A DNA stretch of 64,000 bases from the NCBI GenBank assembly GCA_020081605.1, contig JAHREC010000004.1, positions 1-64,000 of the forward strand, written 5' to 3'. Origin of the DNA: Albifimbria verrucaria (taxonomy: Eukaryota; Ascomycota; Sordariomycetes; Hypocreales; Stachybotryaceae). The position numbers and the translations under genes were made by a program. The notes under the pieces were generated by a model, which was given only the letters and a program-made list of their open reading frames with translations, ran no database searches and was not told the origin of the DNA. The stretch's first letter is position 1. Each line of letters begins with the position of its first letter. This document shows positions 35,601-48,440 of the stretch, in pieces.

Positions 35601-37394
35601 CACTAGCGCAGGGGCATCGGGTGATGATGTCGGCGGTTTGGGCGGACTAACCCATGGAGCTAGGGCAACAGCATCGTGACGGTAAACCAGTCAGGGGCAC
35701 TTGGTCCAGACAGCTGCTGTATACCACCATATTGAACAACCATCACATCCAACCTTCCTCCATCTCTAGGCGTTAAGATATTTGGCGACCGCAAGCGGTA
35801 TTAGCATCGGATTGGTGAAGGCCCAACCGTAGGCTTGTGAGTGAGCAAGGATGGCTTGTTTCTGCACGTCTGTACGCATGCTTGCCAGCTGTCTCTTTTC
35901 TCTCGGCTACCGACACGGCTCAGGCGGCAGTTGGATTGTGGGTTTCTACGCTGAGCTGTATCTATCTGCATACAGTACCAGCCGCCACCTACTACCCGTA
36001 GGAGAGGAGAAAAGTTGTTGGCTGACCCCAGCATAGGTGAACTTGGCATAGGCAAGGGGGCGTGTGCGCAAGGGTTTCTTGAGCGATGCTACACTAACCA
36101 AAAGGGGCAGGTATGTGAGAACAGCACCAAAACCTCGTTTTGTGGATCCCCGTGGCGGATCAAGAGCGCAAACCCAATTTCACATCACACCCCTTCCCCT
36201 TCCCCTCCCTCACCCAGTCCTCATATCATGCTTCAATCTTCCATACAAGACGTACGCAACACCGCGCTTTTCAACCCGAGATGCGTCCAAGCTAGCTTTC
36301 GGCCTGAACCAGGCCAACGCCGAGGGCCGGCAGCAGATGAGTGGGCATGAGGAAGTGTACGGGCCACAACGGGGAGCTCTGAAAATGCTCATTACGATAA
36401 TACGTGAAATTCTCGTCATATGAGCAACCTGAAATAATGTGTGGCTGATGAGTAACAGCCGATCAATTCTGGACACTCCTCGTGACTTATGAATCCATCG
36501 GTTCATTGGTGAGAGCAGAGCGGCACAAAGTCTTTAAGCAAGCATCCTGGCTTGAACCCGAAAAGGAAGAATGCATTTTCAAGGAGAGGGAATAGTGTAG
36601 CATCGTCTCTTTTGCTTGACCTGGCTCCCTACAAAATCCATGGCGTCTTCAACAAGCCGGGGTGTTCGAACATGCATCAACGTCGCTGGTTACACCATTA
36701 CCGATTTGATACCTCCCTGTGACCCACACGCGACTCGCTTTTAGGTTGGATCTGTACCAAATACATTACAGCAAGATGTCAGTATACATACTATATATCT
36801 TGTGTCCCGGCTGGCAATCCTAATTCTGATGGCTTAATGGTATCTCCTACGCACACGAGTTGAAGTAGTGCTCTTCGTGATTTCTGCAACACGGTGGCCG
36901 GGAGCTTATCCCAACGCGCAGAAGAGACTGGTGAGCAAGAGGGCTATTGGCTTATCAGATCTCCTCGTTTTTCTATTAATCAGCTTACTTGAAATTGATT
37001 ACTCTGTTTCTTACGCTATGAACCTTGGCTCTATTCATACCTCTCCTTCCTTACCACTTGGCATCGTATGAGTGGGAATCAGAACGAGGATGTGGGGTGA
37101 GTCATGAGGGATGATGTTGAGCTCATCAGTGGCCTGGATGACAGGGGCGGCACGGATGGGGTGCGGCTCTGGGAAGATCCCATTACTGACTGTTACAGCC
37201 TAAGCTAGCTTCTTGTGTGCAGCCTGCCCCTCCCTTCTCCTGGCATTCTAGAATTTAAGTCAATTACCACGTCCCTCTAGGTTATCTTCTCTACCCCTAC
37301 AACACCCCTCCGAACATACTCATTATTTGTTTTCTTCTTTCAACACATTGCCAAAATCTCGTTCATTATTACCTTGGCATAATGCTGTTACACA
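32661..37394. other. Gene-poor stretch of about 4.7 kb
   Basis: Contains many short frames on both strands but no recognised domain. One plus-strand segment near 33770-33830 reads GGPFVGVVYAPPN, which looks protein-like but cannot be extended. The last 100 nt are a CT-rich leader of the M16 peptidase gene. Confidence 0.35.
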
Positions 37395-40300
37395 ATGGCC
37401 TCACAACCTTTCGAGTCGTCTGGCCCGGCGCGGAAGGCCGCCTCTGTCGTGCTCTTAACCGACCACCTTGAGAAGCCCTCCTTGGATAACAGAGTCTACC
37501 GAGTTGTTCGCCTTGACAATGAGCTAGAGGTCTTTCTGGTGCAGGACCCTGAGACTGACAAAGCCAGTGCAGCTCTTAATGTCAATGTCGGAAACTTCAG
37601 TGACGAAGATGGCATGCCCGGTATGGCCCATGCCGTCGAGCACGTAAGTCCGCCCGCCCCTACATAGGTTGAGCAGAATCAGATGTAAATAACACGTCCA
37701 TGTAAACTTGTTGGGCTAACCAATATGTTTGAACCAGCTTCTTTTCATGGGTACAAAAAAGTTCCCTGACGAAAATGAGTACAGCCAGTATCTGTCAGCC
37801 AATTCAGGTAGCTCCAATGCTCACACGGCGGCCACCTCTACCAATTATTTCTTTGAAGTAGCTGCCACACCGTCGAATGACCAAGAGCCAACTGACAGCA
37901 ACCCCTCACCATTGCGGGGAGCGCTCGATCGCTTTGCCCAGTTCTTCATAGAGCCCCTATTCCTTCCCAGTACCCTGGACAGGGAGCTCAGGGCTGTTGA
38001 TTCAGAAAACAAGAATAATTTACAAAATGACACCTGGCGCCTTCGCCAGGTCGAGAAGTCGCTGTCGAATCCCAAGCATCCTTTCTGCCACTTTTCCACA
38101 GGAAACCTGGAAGTTCTTAAGACCCAACCCGAGGGTGCAGGTATCGATGTGAGGAACAAGTTCATCGAGTTCCATGACAAGCATTACTCGGCAAACCGCA
38201 TGAAGTTGGTTGTGCTGGGCCGTGAGCCGCTTGACGTCTTGCAGTCATGGGTTGTCGAGTTTTTCACCGACGTTGTCAACAAGAACCTCCCCCGAACAGG
38301 TGGGAGGACGAGGTTCCTTTCGGAGAGAATGAGCTGGGGGTGCAGTGCTTTGCAAAGCCTGTCATGGATTCTAGGGAACTAAATCTATACTTTCCTCTGA
38401 TTGATGAGGAAAACCTTTATGAATCGCATCCCACTGTATACATTAGACACCTCATTAGCCACGAGGGCTCAGGAAGTATCATGTCATACATCAAAAGCAA
38501 AGACTGGGCCAATAGTCTTTCGACATGCTTAGACCCTATCTGCCCCGGTACTCCCAGTCTGTTTGGCGTACGGATCCGGCTTACTGAGGAGGTACGTTGA
38601 AAATAAGACCATTCGACCATCACTGCTGACAATTGGAGACAGGGTCTGAAAGTCTACCCAGAGATCGTCAAGGTCTTTTTCCAATATATCTCAATGCTGC
38701 AAGAAATACCCGTTCAGGAATGGGTCTTCCAAGAGCTGAAGAGCATAGGCGATGTGGATTTCAAGTTCGGGCAGAAGACTTCTGCGAGCCGTTTCACGCG
38801 CCGGATCAGCGCCGTTATGCAGAAACCTCTGCCAAGGGAGTGGCTGCTGAGTGGCCAGAGCCGTCTTCGCAAGTTCGAGCCGGAGCTCATCGCCAAAGCC
38901 CTATCCAAGATACGACCGGATAATTTCCGAATGACTATTGTATCTCAAACGTATCCTGGAGGATGGAATAACAAGGAGAAATGGTACGGGACGGAGTATT
39001 GCTACGAGGAAATCCCCGACCAGCTCATGACGGAGCTGAAGCAAGCGGCTGCATTGCCAAGCGATAAGCGCCTGCCAGAATTGCATTTACCATACAAGAA
39101 CAATTTTATTCCCAGCAAACTCGAGGTAGAGAAGAAGGAGGTTGCCGAGCCTGCACTGGCACCACGAGTGCTTCGCAACGACGTCAAAGCGAGGACCTGG
39201 TGGAAGAAGGACGACACGTTCTGGGTCCCACGAGCCAACGTGACTGTGAGCTTGCAAAACCCCATCATCTATGCTTCTGCAGAGAACACTGTCAAGGCAA
39301 GACTCTTCACGAAGCTCGTTCGTGATGCACTGGAGGAGTACTCTTACGATGCGGATCTAGCAGGACTGCAGTACATTGTGACCATTGACTCAAAGGGCAT
39401 ACTGCTTGACATATCCGGTTACAACGACAAGCTGCCCGTACTGTTGGAGCAAGTGGTCGTCACAATGCGTGATTTGAAGATTCGAGATGACCGATTCGTC
39501 ATTGTTAAGGAGCGATTGGCCCGCGGTTACAACAACTGGCAGCTTCAATCCGCCTATAGCCAGGTGGTGGACTATATGGGCCGGCTGAACTCGACTCGCG
39601 ACTTCATCGTTGAAGAGCTAGCCGCTGAACTGCCTAACATTAGCATTGAAGATGTGCGAATCTTCCAGAAACAAGTGTTGGCACAGCTTCATGTTGAGGT
39701 CTATGTGCACGGAAACATGTACAAGGGAGATGCGTTGAAGCTGACCGATATGGTCGAGTCAGCGTTGAAGCCGCGGGTGCTCCCGGAGTCGCAGAGACCC
39801 ATCATCCGATCGATACTCTTGCCCCAGGGCTCCAACTACGTCTTCAACAAGTTTTTGAAAGACCCGGAAAACATCAATCACTGCGTTGAAACATGGTACT
39901 ACGTCGGCGATAGAGGCGACCGTTGGGTGCGAGCCAAGACGCTTCTGTTTGATCAAATGGTCCACGAGCCCGCTTTTGACCAGCTTCGAACAAAGGAGCA
40001 GCTCGGCTATATTGTCTTTACTAACATGCGAAGCTTTACGACTACATGTGGCTTCAGAGTTTTGATTCAGAGCGAGAGGACCCCGGCATATCTCGATTCA
40101 CGTATTGAGGCTTTCTTGACCAAAGTGGGAACCATAATCCAAGACATGAGCGAGGCCGACTTTGAAGGGCACAAGCGAAGCCTTATTGTTAAACGACTTG
40201 AGAAGCTGAGAAACCTCGACCAGGAGTCAACGCGTCACTGGGCGCAGATCTCCAACGAGTACTATGATTTCGAGCAAGGTATGTAGAAAGCTGAGTGCTA

Positions 40301-40809
40301 CCTTTGGTATCAGGCGATGCTAATATTCTGCAACAGCTCAGCAAGATGCTGTACACATCAAGCAGCTCACCAAGGCTGAGATGCAAGACTTTTATAACCA
40401 ATACTTTAGCCCAGCTTCGACCAAGCGAGCCCGAATCTCAGTCCACCTACACGCTCGTGGGGCTGGCGAGCTGGACACGAAGGTCGTCGATGCGTTGTCA
40501 AAGCTGGGGTTGAATGACGTGCCCCTAGAGAAGAGGCAGAGCGTGGACACCCTGGAACAATACTTGAAGGAGGAACGGAAGCTGTCAGATGAGGAAATCG
40601 ACCCAATTATGACACAGGCCAAGGCGGCAGGGCTGAAGCAGGCAACGGAAGATCAGGACGCTGGATCGTCAGACACGAGTGGATCTAGCCTAAAGAACGC
40701 CGTGGAGATCACTGACTTCCGACAGTTCAAGGCTGCGCTACAAGCCAGCGCAGGAGCTCGACCAGTCAAGGACCTGCGCTCATTCGAGGAGCTGGACGGC
40801 GAACAGTAA
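37395..40809 (+). CDS. ste23: M16 metallopeptidase, insulysin/Ste23 type
   Basis: M16A peptidases are zinc enzymes with four homologous domains that degrade short peptides; the yeast member Ste23 also matures mating pheromone. The inverted zinc motif HxxEH is seen as HAVEH at residues 79-83, followed by LLFMGTKKFPDENEYSQYLS and SNAHTAATSTNYFFEV. The downstream zinc-ligand region is ELRAVDSENKNNLQNDTW. The C-terminal domains continue to HVEVYVHGNMYKGDA and TKEQLGYIVFTNMRS. Introns: 37644-37737, 38592-38642 and 40279-40336, all GT-AG. One break at the C-run 38289-38293 needs one extra C; then the spliced length is exactly 1071 codons (1070 residues), typical for the family. The ATG at 37395 is the first in a good context after a CT-rich leader. 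Probably cytosolic, since no signal peptide is seen. Confidence 0.92.
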
Positions 40810-42798
40810 TACGTGACTCGCAGAGATACATAGACTGAGATACATAGACAGTCAGAGACAATGTGAATGTCATGGTAGAGTTGCTAATATCCTTGAGGGC
40901 TGAATCCCAGGTGGGCCAATACCGATCACGAAACATGCCCGCTGTGGGAAGAGAGGAACCATAAACGATGGGATAACCCCGGGCCTGTGCGGTGCCGAGT
41001 CGCACGCCGACCGTATTGAGATACGAAATGTACTCAATCATGCTCACATGGCATCGGCCAGCAGAGGGAACCGATATCTTCCTACCAACAATCGTCAGGA
41101 GCTCGGTTCTTCACATAGCATTACCTGAAAGTCGACGAGGGAATTGACCAATTGAGACAAGAGAAGGCCTACATCGATTGGAAGAGCGATTGCCAACAGT
41201 AGTGGCTCTGGCTACCTAAAATCACGTCATAACTTAACAGTCATACACTATGGTGATTCAGCGACGTACTTGGGGCTTCGGCGCGCCTGATCTACCATGA
41301 GGGCATGTCCTTGGTCTGCTGAAGTTGTTTGCACCAGAGCTAGAGAGCTGAACGTTGGTAAGAGAATGATAGTGAGGTGTGGGTCTTGGCTTGGCATGGT
41401 CGGAAGCAGACGGACTCCCAGCAAGTGAAGTTGCCGATGCTTTTGTCGCTAGGGGCGACCCTTTGGTGAAAGTGATCCGGGCATGTAGGGAGTGATTGAA
41501 GCCGCTGGCTCTCAATGGAACCACGTTCACCCACTCCCCACGTTGGTGCAAGGTAGGGAATGGGTGCGTACTAACACTGCAGGCTCTGTAATGTGGTGGT
41601 GGAGTGCGTCTCAGGCTATTATTGACACACCCGGAATGAGACTAAGAAAACACCACAAATCCGTGTGAGGTTGTTTTGGGGCTTACGATAGGTAGCGCGC
41701 ATCAACCAGCTCACCATGCCCATGGTCACCACTCCATCGCATGATGGATGTGGCCAAAGAGGCATGCTGAACGTTGCTGAGTAAAGTAAAAACTCCGTAC
41801 ATCTTTAGTGGATTTGGGTTGAAACCCCAAACCTCCTTCCCACCTCCCAATTCCCCCTCCCTCACCCCTTCGGCCCCCTCCCCGGTCTCCCAGAGCAGGA
41901 TGGTACTTCATTTGCAGTTATCATCACATCTCTATCTCATTTTTCGATGCTCACCGAGTTTTTCAATGTGCTGGCTATCTCGGCAGAGGGTAGGGTTAGA
42001 AGGAATCAAGGCAGGGAGTTGTGTAGACGAGATTTGATCACAGCACACAAAATAATCCTTTAGGGTAGGTGGACGCATCATGCGCAAAAACAAGCATCCG
42101 TCCTCGTATAAGCCGTAATTTGCCAGCCATCTTCTTGCAAACATTGCACCACAAGAGCTATGCTTCGTCAGGTACTCTTCCTCTGCGTGTCCTACGGAAC
42201 CGTGGGTTGATTTGTCATTGGGGTAGTCAGAAGCCCCCTACCAGCTTTAGAAAGGCAAGAATATGAAACAGCACTAGAACAACAATAGGCGTTCATGTCT
42301 TGAGAGTCTACTCTGAACTCTGGAGTCAGTTCGCCTCACTCAGGGAATATTTCAGACAATACAAAACCATCTTCCAGAAGAAGAAAGGGGAGCAGCAAAC
42401 CAATGCTCAGGGACGTGAGAAATGTGCCACGGTGCAACAATTATTGACAGCTTGCCGCGTTAAGCACCTGGCATTTTCGTGCATATCGATGGACTTGATT
42501 GGCTGGTACGATACCGCAACCATGGGTTGTTACCTCATCTCTCCCCTCAAAAAGAATGAACCTTGCGTGGCCTGCATAAAGAGAGACCTGAGAGGAAATG
42601 ATTCAACTCATGGGAAGGTAGGTGGTTGTGCCCTTTATCATCCCATGTCAGTCTTTCACCGCTGCTTTCTTATTGAAAGCGTCCTCCAGGTCTCTATACT
42701 CCTGCTCTAGATCACCGGCACTATTGTAGTCTTCTATCTTTGTCTACGTTGTGCGCGCAATTGACAATACTGAAGAACTAACGCAACGTGCTGACAAC
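40810..42798. other. Intergenic stretch
   Basis: About 2 kb between the M16 peptidase and the second ABC transporter. A 136-residue plus-strand ORF at 42300-42710 shows no domain and ends just upstream of the ABC start; I regard it as leader or chance. Confidence 0.4.
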
Positions 42799-45718
42799 AT
42801 GTTCTTCCCCAGCAGCACCCTCCTAAGGTACGTCGAATATTTTTACACACTAATTCTCCTTGTTACCTTCATCGCTGGCGCTGCCTGGTACAGCATCGTC
42901 AATGCGAGGAAGGAGGAGGATACTGTTCAACCCCAGGTCAAGGGACCTGGCGGAAAGCCTCTGCCCCTCACCAAACGCAAGAAGCGTGATAACGGCGAGC
43001 GCAAGATTGGCCCACACTTTGGCCGTGTGGCCAAAAATGTCTTTCGTACACTCGCTGCTGGCGTTTTCTTGACGTATGTGGTCTCTTCGGCATTTATATT
43101 GTACCATGCATTCGTGGTGGAAGACCCATATACGTGGACGAAGAATGGCTTGCCCTGGGCTGGTGAATGGACTGCAGTAAGTGGTTATCACCCCTCTCGT
43201 CAAAACATCACGTAGATGGCATGCTGACCTGATTCTGGCTTGACAGGTCCACATCTTCGGCGCGACATTCTTCTACCTGTATATTTTCGTCTCGCTCTTC
43301 GACTGGCGCAAGGGACCAACCGTCGCTCATTTATTTATTTGGGTGCTTGGTTTCATCGGCGAGATAATCATGTTTATCACAATGTATATTGCCGCTGCCA
43401 ACTGTGAGCTTTCGGGAGCCGTGCGGGACATCGCCCCCACGAAGCAACCAAACTGCCTTGATAGCTGGGTCCGATCCGACCTCGTCTGTTATTCTATCCG
43501 AATACTGCTTCTCCTCGCCCTCATCTCCTTATACAGCATTGCTTGGATTCGCAAGACTAGCCACAAGATGGAACGGAAAGCTGAAGAGGGCCGATCCTCT
43601 GAATACACTCTTTTGTTAGATGGCTGCCCTGGGTCGCACAATTCGCAGAACAGGCTGGAAGCTAACAGCGGCAAAGCTTGTACCAGAAGCATTTCTAACA
43701 CTACAGCCGCCGATTGCGTCCGCAAAGACGAAAAAGCTGCTTTTATCGCGCCCAAAAGCTGCCCCATAAGACATGGTGGGAGTACTTGCGCGGATACTCG
43801 CTTTTTCTTCCGTACCTGTGGCCCAAGGATACGAGGAGACTGCAAGTCAGAGTTCTTTTCTGCGTCGCGCTTGCCATGCTGCAAAGATTGGTGAATTTAC
43901 TGGTCCCGCACCAGATTGGCCAGGTCGTCACTCAGCTCACCATGGTAGCCATCATCCTGAAAAATGGTGGAAGCTTCTCTTTCGACATGTTCCCTGCAGG
44001 AGATGTGGTACTGCTTGGAGTTCTCTGGACACTGCAGGGCCAATCGGGTCTTCTCGGATCTCTCAGGTCTCTCCTTTGGATAAAAGTTTCGCAATATTCC
44101 TATCGTAAGCTCACTATCGCCGCTTTCGACCACGTCCATTCCCTTAGCCTTGATTTTCATCTTTCTAAGCGGACCGGTGAGGTTTTGTCGGCGCTGAACA
44201 AAGGGCCCGCAATCCCCAGTTCCTAGAACAAGTGACATTTCAGGTCTTCCCTATGCTAATGGATCTCGTCATCTCCATCGCTTTCTTTCAATTGAAATAC
44301 GGGCCAATCTATGCCCAGATCAACCTGATGAATACCGGCTGGTACCTGTATTTGACTATTAAGATGGCATCAACTAGAGCCGATGAGAGAAGGGAAATGA
44401 CGAATGCGGACCGTGAAGAGGAAGCTGTGAAAAACGACTCAATCTCAAGTTACGAAACAGTCAAATACTTCAATGCAGAAGATTTTGAATCCAGACGTTA
44501 TCAGGACAGGGTTGCCGTTTTCCAGCGGGCCGAAGCCAAGGTCCAGGAGGGAATGGTGTTGATGAACATTTGCCAGACCTTTGTCTTCAATCTTGGAAGA
44601 ATCCTGGCAGCTGCGGTTTGCGGTTGGCAAGTGGTACTTGGCACAAGGCAGTCCAGTGACATTGTAACCGTTGTCTCTTACCTGACGCAGCTTCAGGGCC
44701 CCTCAACTTCTTCGGCACATTCTACCGTACCGTTCAGAAGTCCATGATTTCTGGAGAGAGACTCTTGGAGCTTTTCAAAATCCAACCATCGGTTGTTGAC
44801 TCACCGCATACTGTTCCGCTTGAGAACTTCCGCGGTCATATCCGATGGAACAATGTAAGTTTCGCCTATGACCCACGAAAGCCGGCTCTTCGCAACATCA
44901 GTTTCGAATGCGCCCCTGGTACGACTACTGCTTTCGTTGGCGAATCAGGTGGTGGCAAGTCCACTTTGTTCCGACACATGTTTAGATATTACGACTGCGA
45001 TGAAGGAAGCATTGAGCTCGATGGCAGAAATGTGAAGGACTTGACCATTGCATCCGTTCGGCGTCATATTGGAGTTGTACCACAAGACACAACTCTTTTC
45101 AACGGAACTTTGATGTACAACCTGAGGTATGCAAACCCATATGCAAGCGATGAAGAGGTCTTTGAGGCTTGCATAGCCGCAAGTATCCACGACCGAATTA
45201 TGTCTTTCCCCGACCAGTACAACACACAGGTGGGCGAGCGAGGTCTTCGTCTTTGTGGTGGTGAGAAGCAACGTGTTGCGATTGCCCGCGCCATTTTGAA
45301 AGACCCGAGAATCATCATGCTGGATGAGGCTACCTCGGCACTTGATTCACATACAGAGCAAGAAATCCAGGACAATATATGGAACATTAGACAGGGTCGC
45401 ACTTTACTTATCATTGCGTACGTCAACTACCCACATCGGCACTCGTATACTTGGCTAACATCTGTCCTTAGACATCGATTGTCTACCATTACGCATGCTG
45501 ACCAGATTATCGTGCTCAATGCTGGTATGGTTGTGGAAAGAGGTACCCATGACGAGTTGTTGGCTGCCCGCGGGCGGTATGCGTCAATGTGGGAGAAGCA
45601 GATCCGGGCCGAGCGGGCGCTAGACGCTGCCAGAGAAGCCCGGCTCAATGCTGCCAGAGCCATGAGAAGAGCAAATATGGATAGCAATAAACAACCCGAG
45701 GATCCGATTGAAGGCTAA
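42799..45718 (+). CDS. hmt1: HMT1-type ABC half transporter
   Basis: Typical fungal HMT1: TMD0 helices from LLRYVEYFYTLILLVTFIAG, the linker GPGGKPLPLTKRK, a second membrane domain with SLDFHLSKRTGEVLSALNKG and YETVKYFNAEDFE, then one ATPase domain. ATPase motifs are Walker A GESGGGKST (near 44940), Q-loop VVPQDT, signature LCGGEKQR, Walker B IIMLDEATSALD and the switch HRLST. It should pump metal or thiol conjugates into the vacuole. Introns: 43177-43246 and 45418-45471. Breaks at 43754-43757 (A), 44220-44221 (T) and 44699-44702 (C) each fit one missing base, after which the spliced length is exactly 933 codons (932 residues). The signature has Cys where Ser is usual. The ATG at 42799 places TMD0 at the N-terminus as expected. 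Confidence 0.9.
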
Positions 45719-46965
45719 GATAGCCTGGAATTTTCTCCCACTGCACCGGCACGGGATCTCGGTAATGTGAGCACGGGTAGTGTGATATTGGTGATTCCCG
45801 TTAAAATGGAAATCCAGTCCGGTATGGAGAGCAAAAAGGACGAAAGCCTCAGGCTCCGTGTTGAAGAACAGTACAAACGTGAAGCAGCTTCTCTGGCCCC
45901 AAGGTTAGTTTGTTCCTGACCATTTTCTCGTGTCCATTACTTCTCAGTTAGTATAACTTTTCTCGCTTTCAAAATTCTCACAGCAAGGCGAAACTGCTCC
46001 AGAGTGTGCGAGTCGCTGGATTAGCTCTTCCCTTGGGGGAAGGGAGAAAGGAAGCATAAGAACAAAACAAGGGAATAGCATGACCGGTCTTCTTTACTAT
46101 CGACTGGTAACAGGTCTAGGGAGAATGGCTTCTGGGTTGGCTTGATCTTGGTTTTCCACCAATCCCCAAGTTCTAAGGAAGGGCCCAAGAAGAGTCATTT
46201 CGTGGTGGCCGAGGTGCTGTCGAGGCTTTTGTCATTCACACTCACCACTGCATCACGCCCCATTGTTCGTGCAGGTTGGTACGGGCTTGAAGACATTTCC
46301 CGATGACACTTCTTTTTTTTCCCTTGTGTACTTGGACCCCTTTATGAATCAATAACTTAATGGTGCACGACGTGCATTTTTGCATCGACATTCTGGGTTG
46401 CGGAACCCGATGATTCCAGGTTCAAACCACTTGGACAGCTCATCCGACGTACTGGTAGCCAAATGCTATTCGTCCTCAGTCATTGAGTGTCTGTCACACA
46501 CATATTCAACGTGCCACAGCCGATACCCAACATCTATCAAGGCAAATGGCATCCATTGCCTCTCCTCTAAGCCACATCATCCCACCTCTGGGATTCAAGA
46601 TGACCACGGCCACGCTGTGAGTGACAACGGATGTCTCGTGACTCAAAATCGCACATCTGGGTGATCTGCAAGAGATAAGAAGTTCGTGGCCTAACGTACG
46701 TAGTGCCTTGCGAATTTGGTCTACGGGTTTGTTATATCGAGAGCGATGTAAGAGTGTGTTTTTGTTGAAAATCTCGTCGGCCTAGTCATGATCGAAACCG
46801 CCATCTATATCAACAACCACGTAGAGGACTAGATATTCGGCCTGAACAAGTACCAAAATCTAGAAGCTTACAGTCATGGCAGATTCGTCTCGACGGCATC
46901 TCAATCAGCGGCTCAACTCAGTTGAGAATTTATGAGAAGATTCTTTCACCCTTTCCCGTTGCCTA
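45719..46965. other. Intergenic stretch
   Basis: About 1.2 kb after the second ABC gene. An open frame near 45800 (IPVKMEIQSGMESKKDESLR) is short and may be chance. Otherwise nothing recognised. Confidence 0.35.
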
Positions 46966-47105
<140 letters not shown>

Positions 47106-47763
47106 ATTAACATTACTGTACCTTAGCTCGGGAAACATGCATCCAGAATCGTCAGTGGTAACTCCTTCTCATCTTCCGTCCAGGTGAGCGAGGTTTTATC
47201 GTTTCCGCAGTGCTAGGAAGAGGTCGAAACCACCCCGTGACAGCTACAATAGCGCAAGGTTTGAAGGAATCTAACAGGTAGATGATCTGCAATTTTCGGC
47301 GAGGACGACTGTATCATGCCGTATGCCCATAGGTCTATCGACGCTCCAAAGTCTGTCGGAGCATATAAGCTCATTGACGTGGCTGTTGCGCTCATACAAT
47401 ACAATACAATACAATTTATTCAGGCTGAGAAGACACTAGTCACTAATGCGTACATACATACAATACCTGATTTTCGTCCTCGATTCCCCAAGCCCATTCT
47501 CTGCAACATTTACCCTCATGCCTATACCATTGCACCCTTAATCACAACACTCGCTTTTATTTTCACACTTTTCCATTCTGTTCCGCTCTGCCTTACTCTC
47601 CCGCGGTTTAATACCGTTGCCGGCGAACTAGCTTGAAGGCTATTCTTCAAGTGTTCAGTGTCCTATCTTCGGCGGCTGAAGCGACGTCCACTCTTGTGCC
47701 ACGGGTTGTTCGGTGGAGGGTTTGAATTAGTCACCTAGCATAAAAGGACAAGACTTTTTGTAA

Positions 47764-48440
47764 TCCAATCTCAATATCGTATGTCAAGTCGACCTGTGGC
47801 TACGGCAAATCGTATAGTTGCGCGGACTGCTTTCCATATCTGGCGCCCATTGAGCGTCATCTGATCGTGATTTCCCTCCCAAGTAGAACGCGAGGTTTCC
47901 TCTTTGCGTCTCGGTGCATTGCAGCATTTCAGTCCTATGCACTGTCCATTTCCTGCATCGAAAGAAAAAATGCTCCACTGTTTCTATCGCTTGTCCGCAC
48001 GCGCATTGCTGCGATGCTGCTATTTCCATTCGGAAGAGGTATCCCTTGAGCCTGCTTATGCCTGTCTGTCCCGAGCTGTGCTAGTATGTATGCTAGCTTC
48101 CCTGCGCGATAAGCTGTCATATAGTGGGCGAGTGTGTTTACCAGGGAGCGCAGCATCAACCATCAACCTTCTTGGAAAACTTTTCAATGTTATGGACCGA
48201 CAGCTGCTTATTTGTGCGCTGGCTTGATCGAGCTGTATTCAGTGTCGTTGATCGCATGCCGGAAAACTGCAGGGGCGCGGTGGCACCGTCTTCGTTCGCA
48301 CTTCGCGCCTCCTTCGCTCATACAGTGTGTGTATACTTCGAGGGGTTGGTGCCGCAAAATATCGAGCTAATGCGGAGTCAAAAATCCAGAGCCGAGAGAG
48401 TAGTACCGGTAGCCAACGCTACAATCGCAAAATTACTTTA
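47764..48440 (-). mobile_element. Tad1-like LINE, C-terminal end of ORF2
   Basis: On the minus strand the tail of a fungal LINE ORF2 can be followed across frame changes: ARYFAAPTPRSIHTLYERRR (near 48360), VDAALPGKHTRPLYDSLSRR (near 48155), the cysteine-histidine motif CACGQAIETVEHFFFRCRKW (near 47985), LAFYLGGKS, and the terminal KAVRATIRFAVATGRLD just before a stop near 47767. The CxCG...ETxxHFxFxC motif and the basic C-terminus are characteristic of Tad1-type elements. Frame breaks and a stop show the copy is dead. No RNase H or reverse transcriptase is recognised directly upstream, so this is a 5'-truncated copy. Confidence 0.75.

Noticed and set aside
42751..42798. Upstream extension of the second ABC ORF
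   Set aside because: It would begin at GTG, which is not a normal fungal start; the ATG at 42799 gives the expected TMD0 start.
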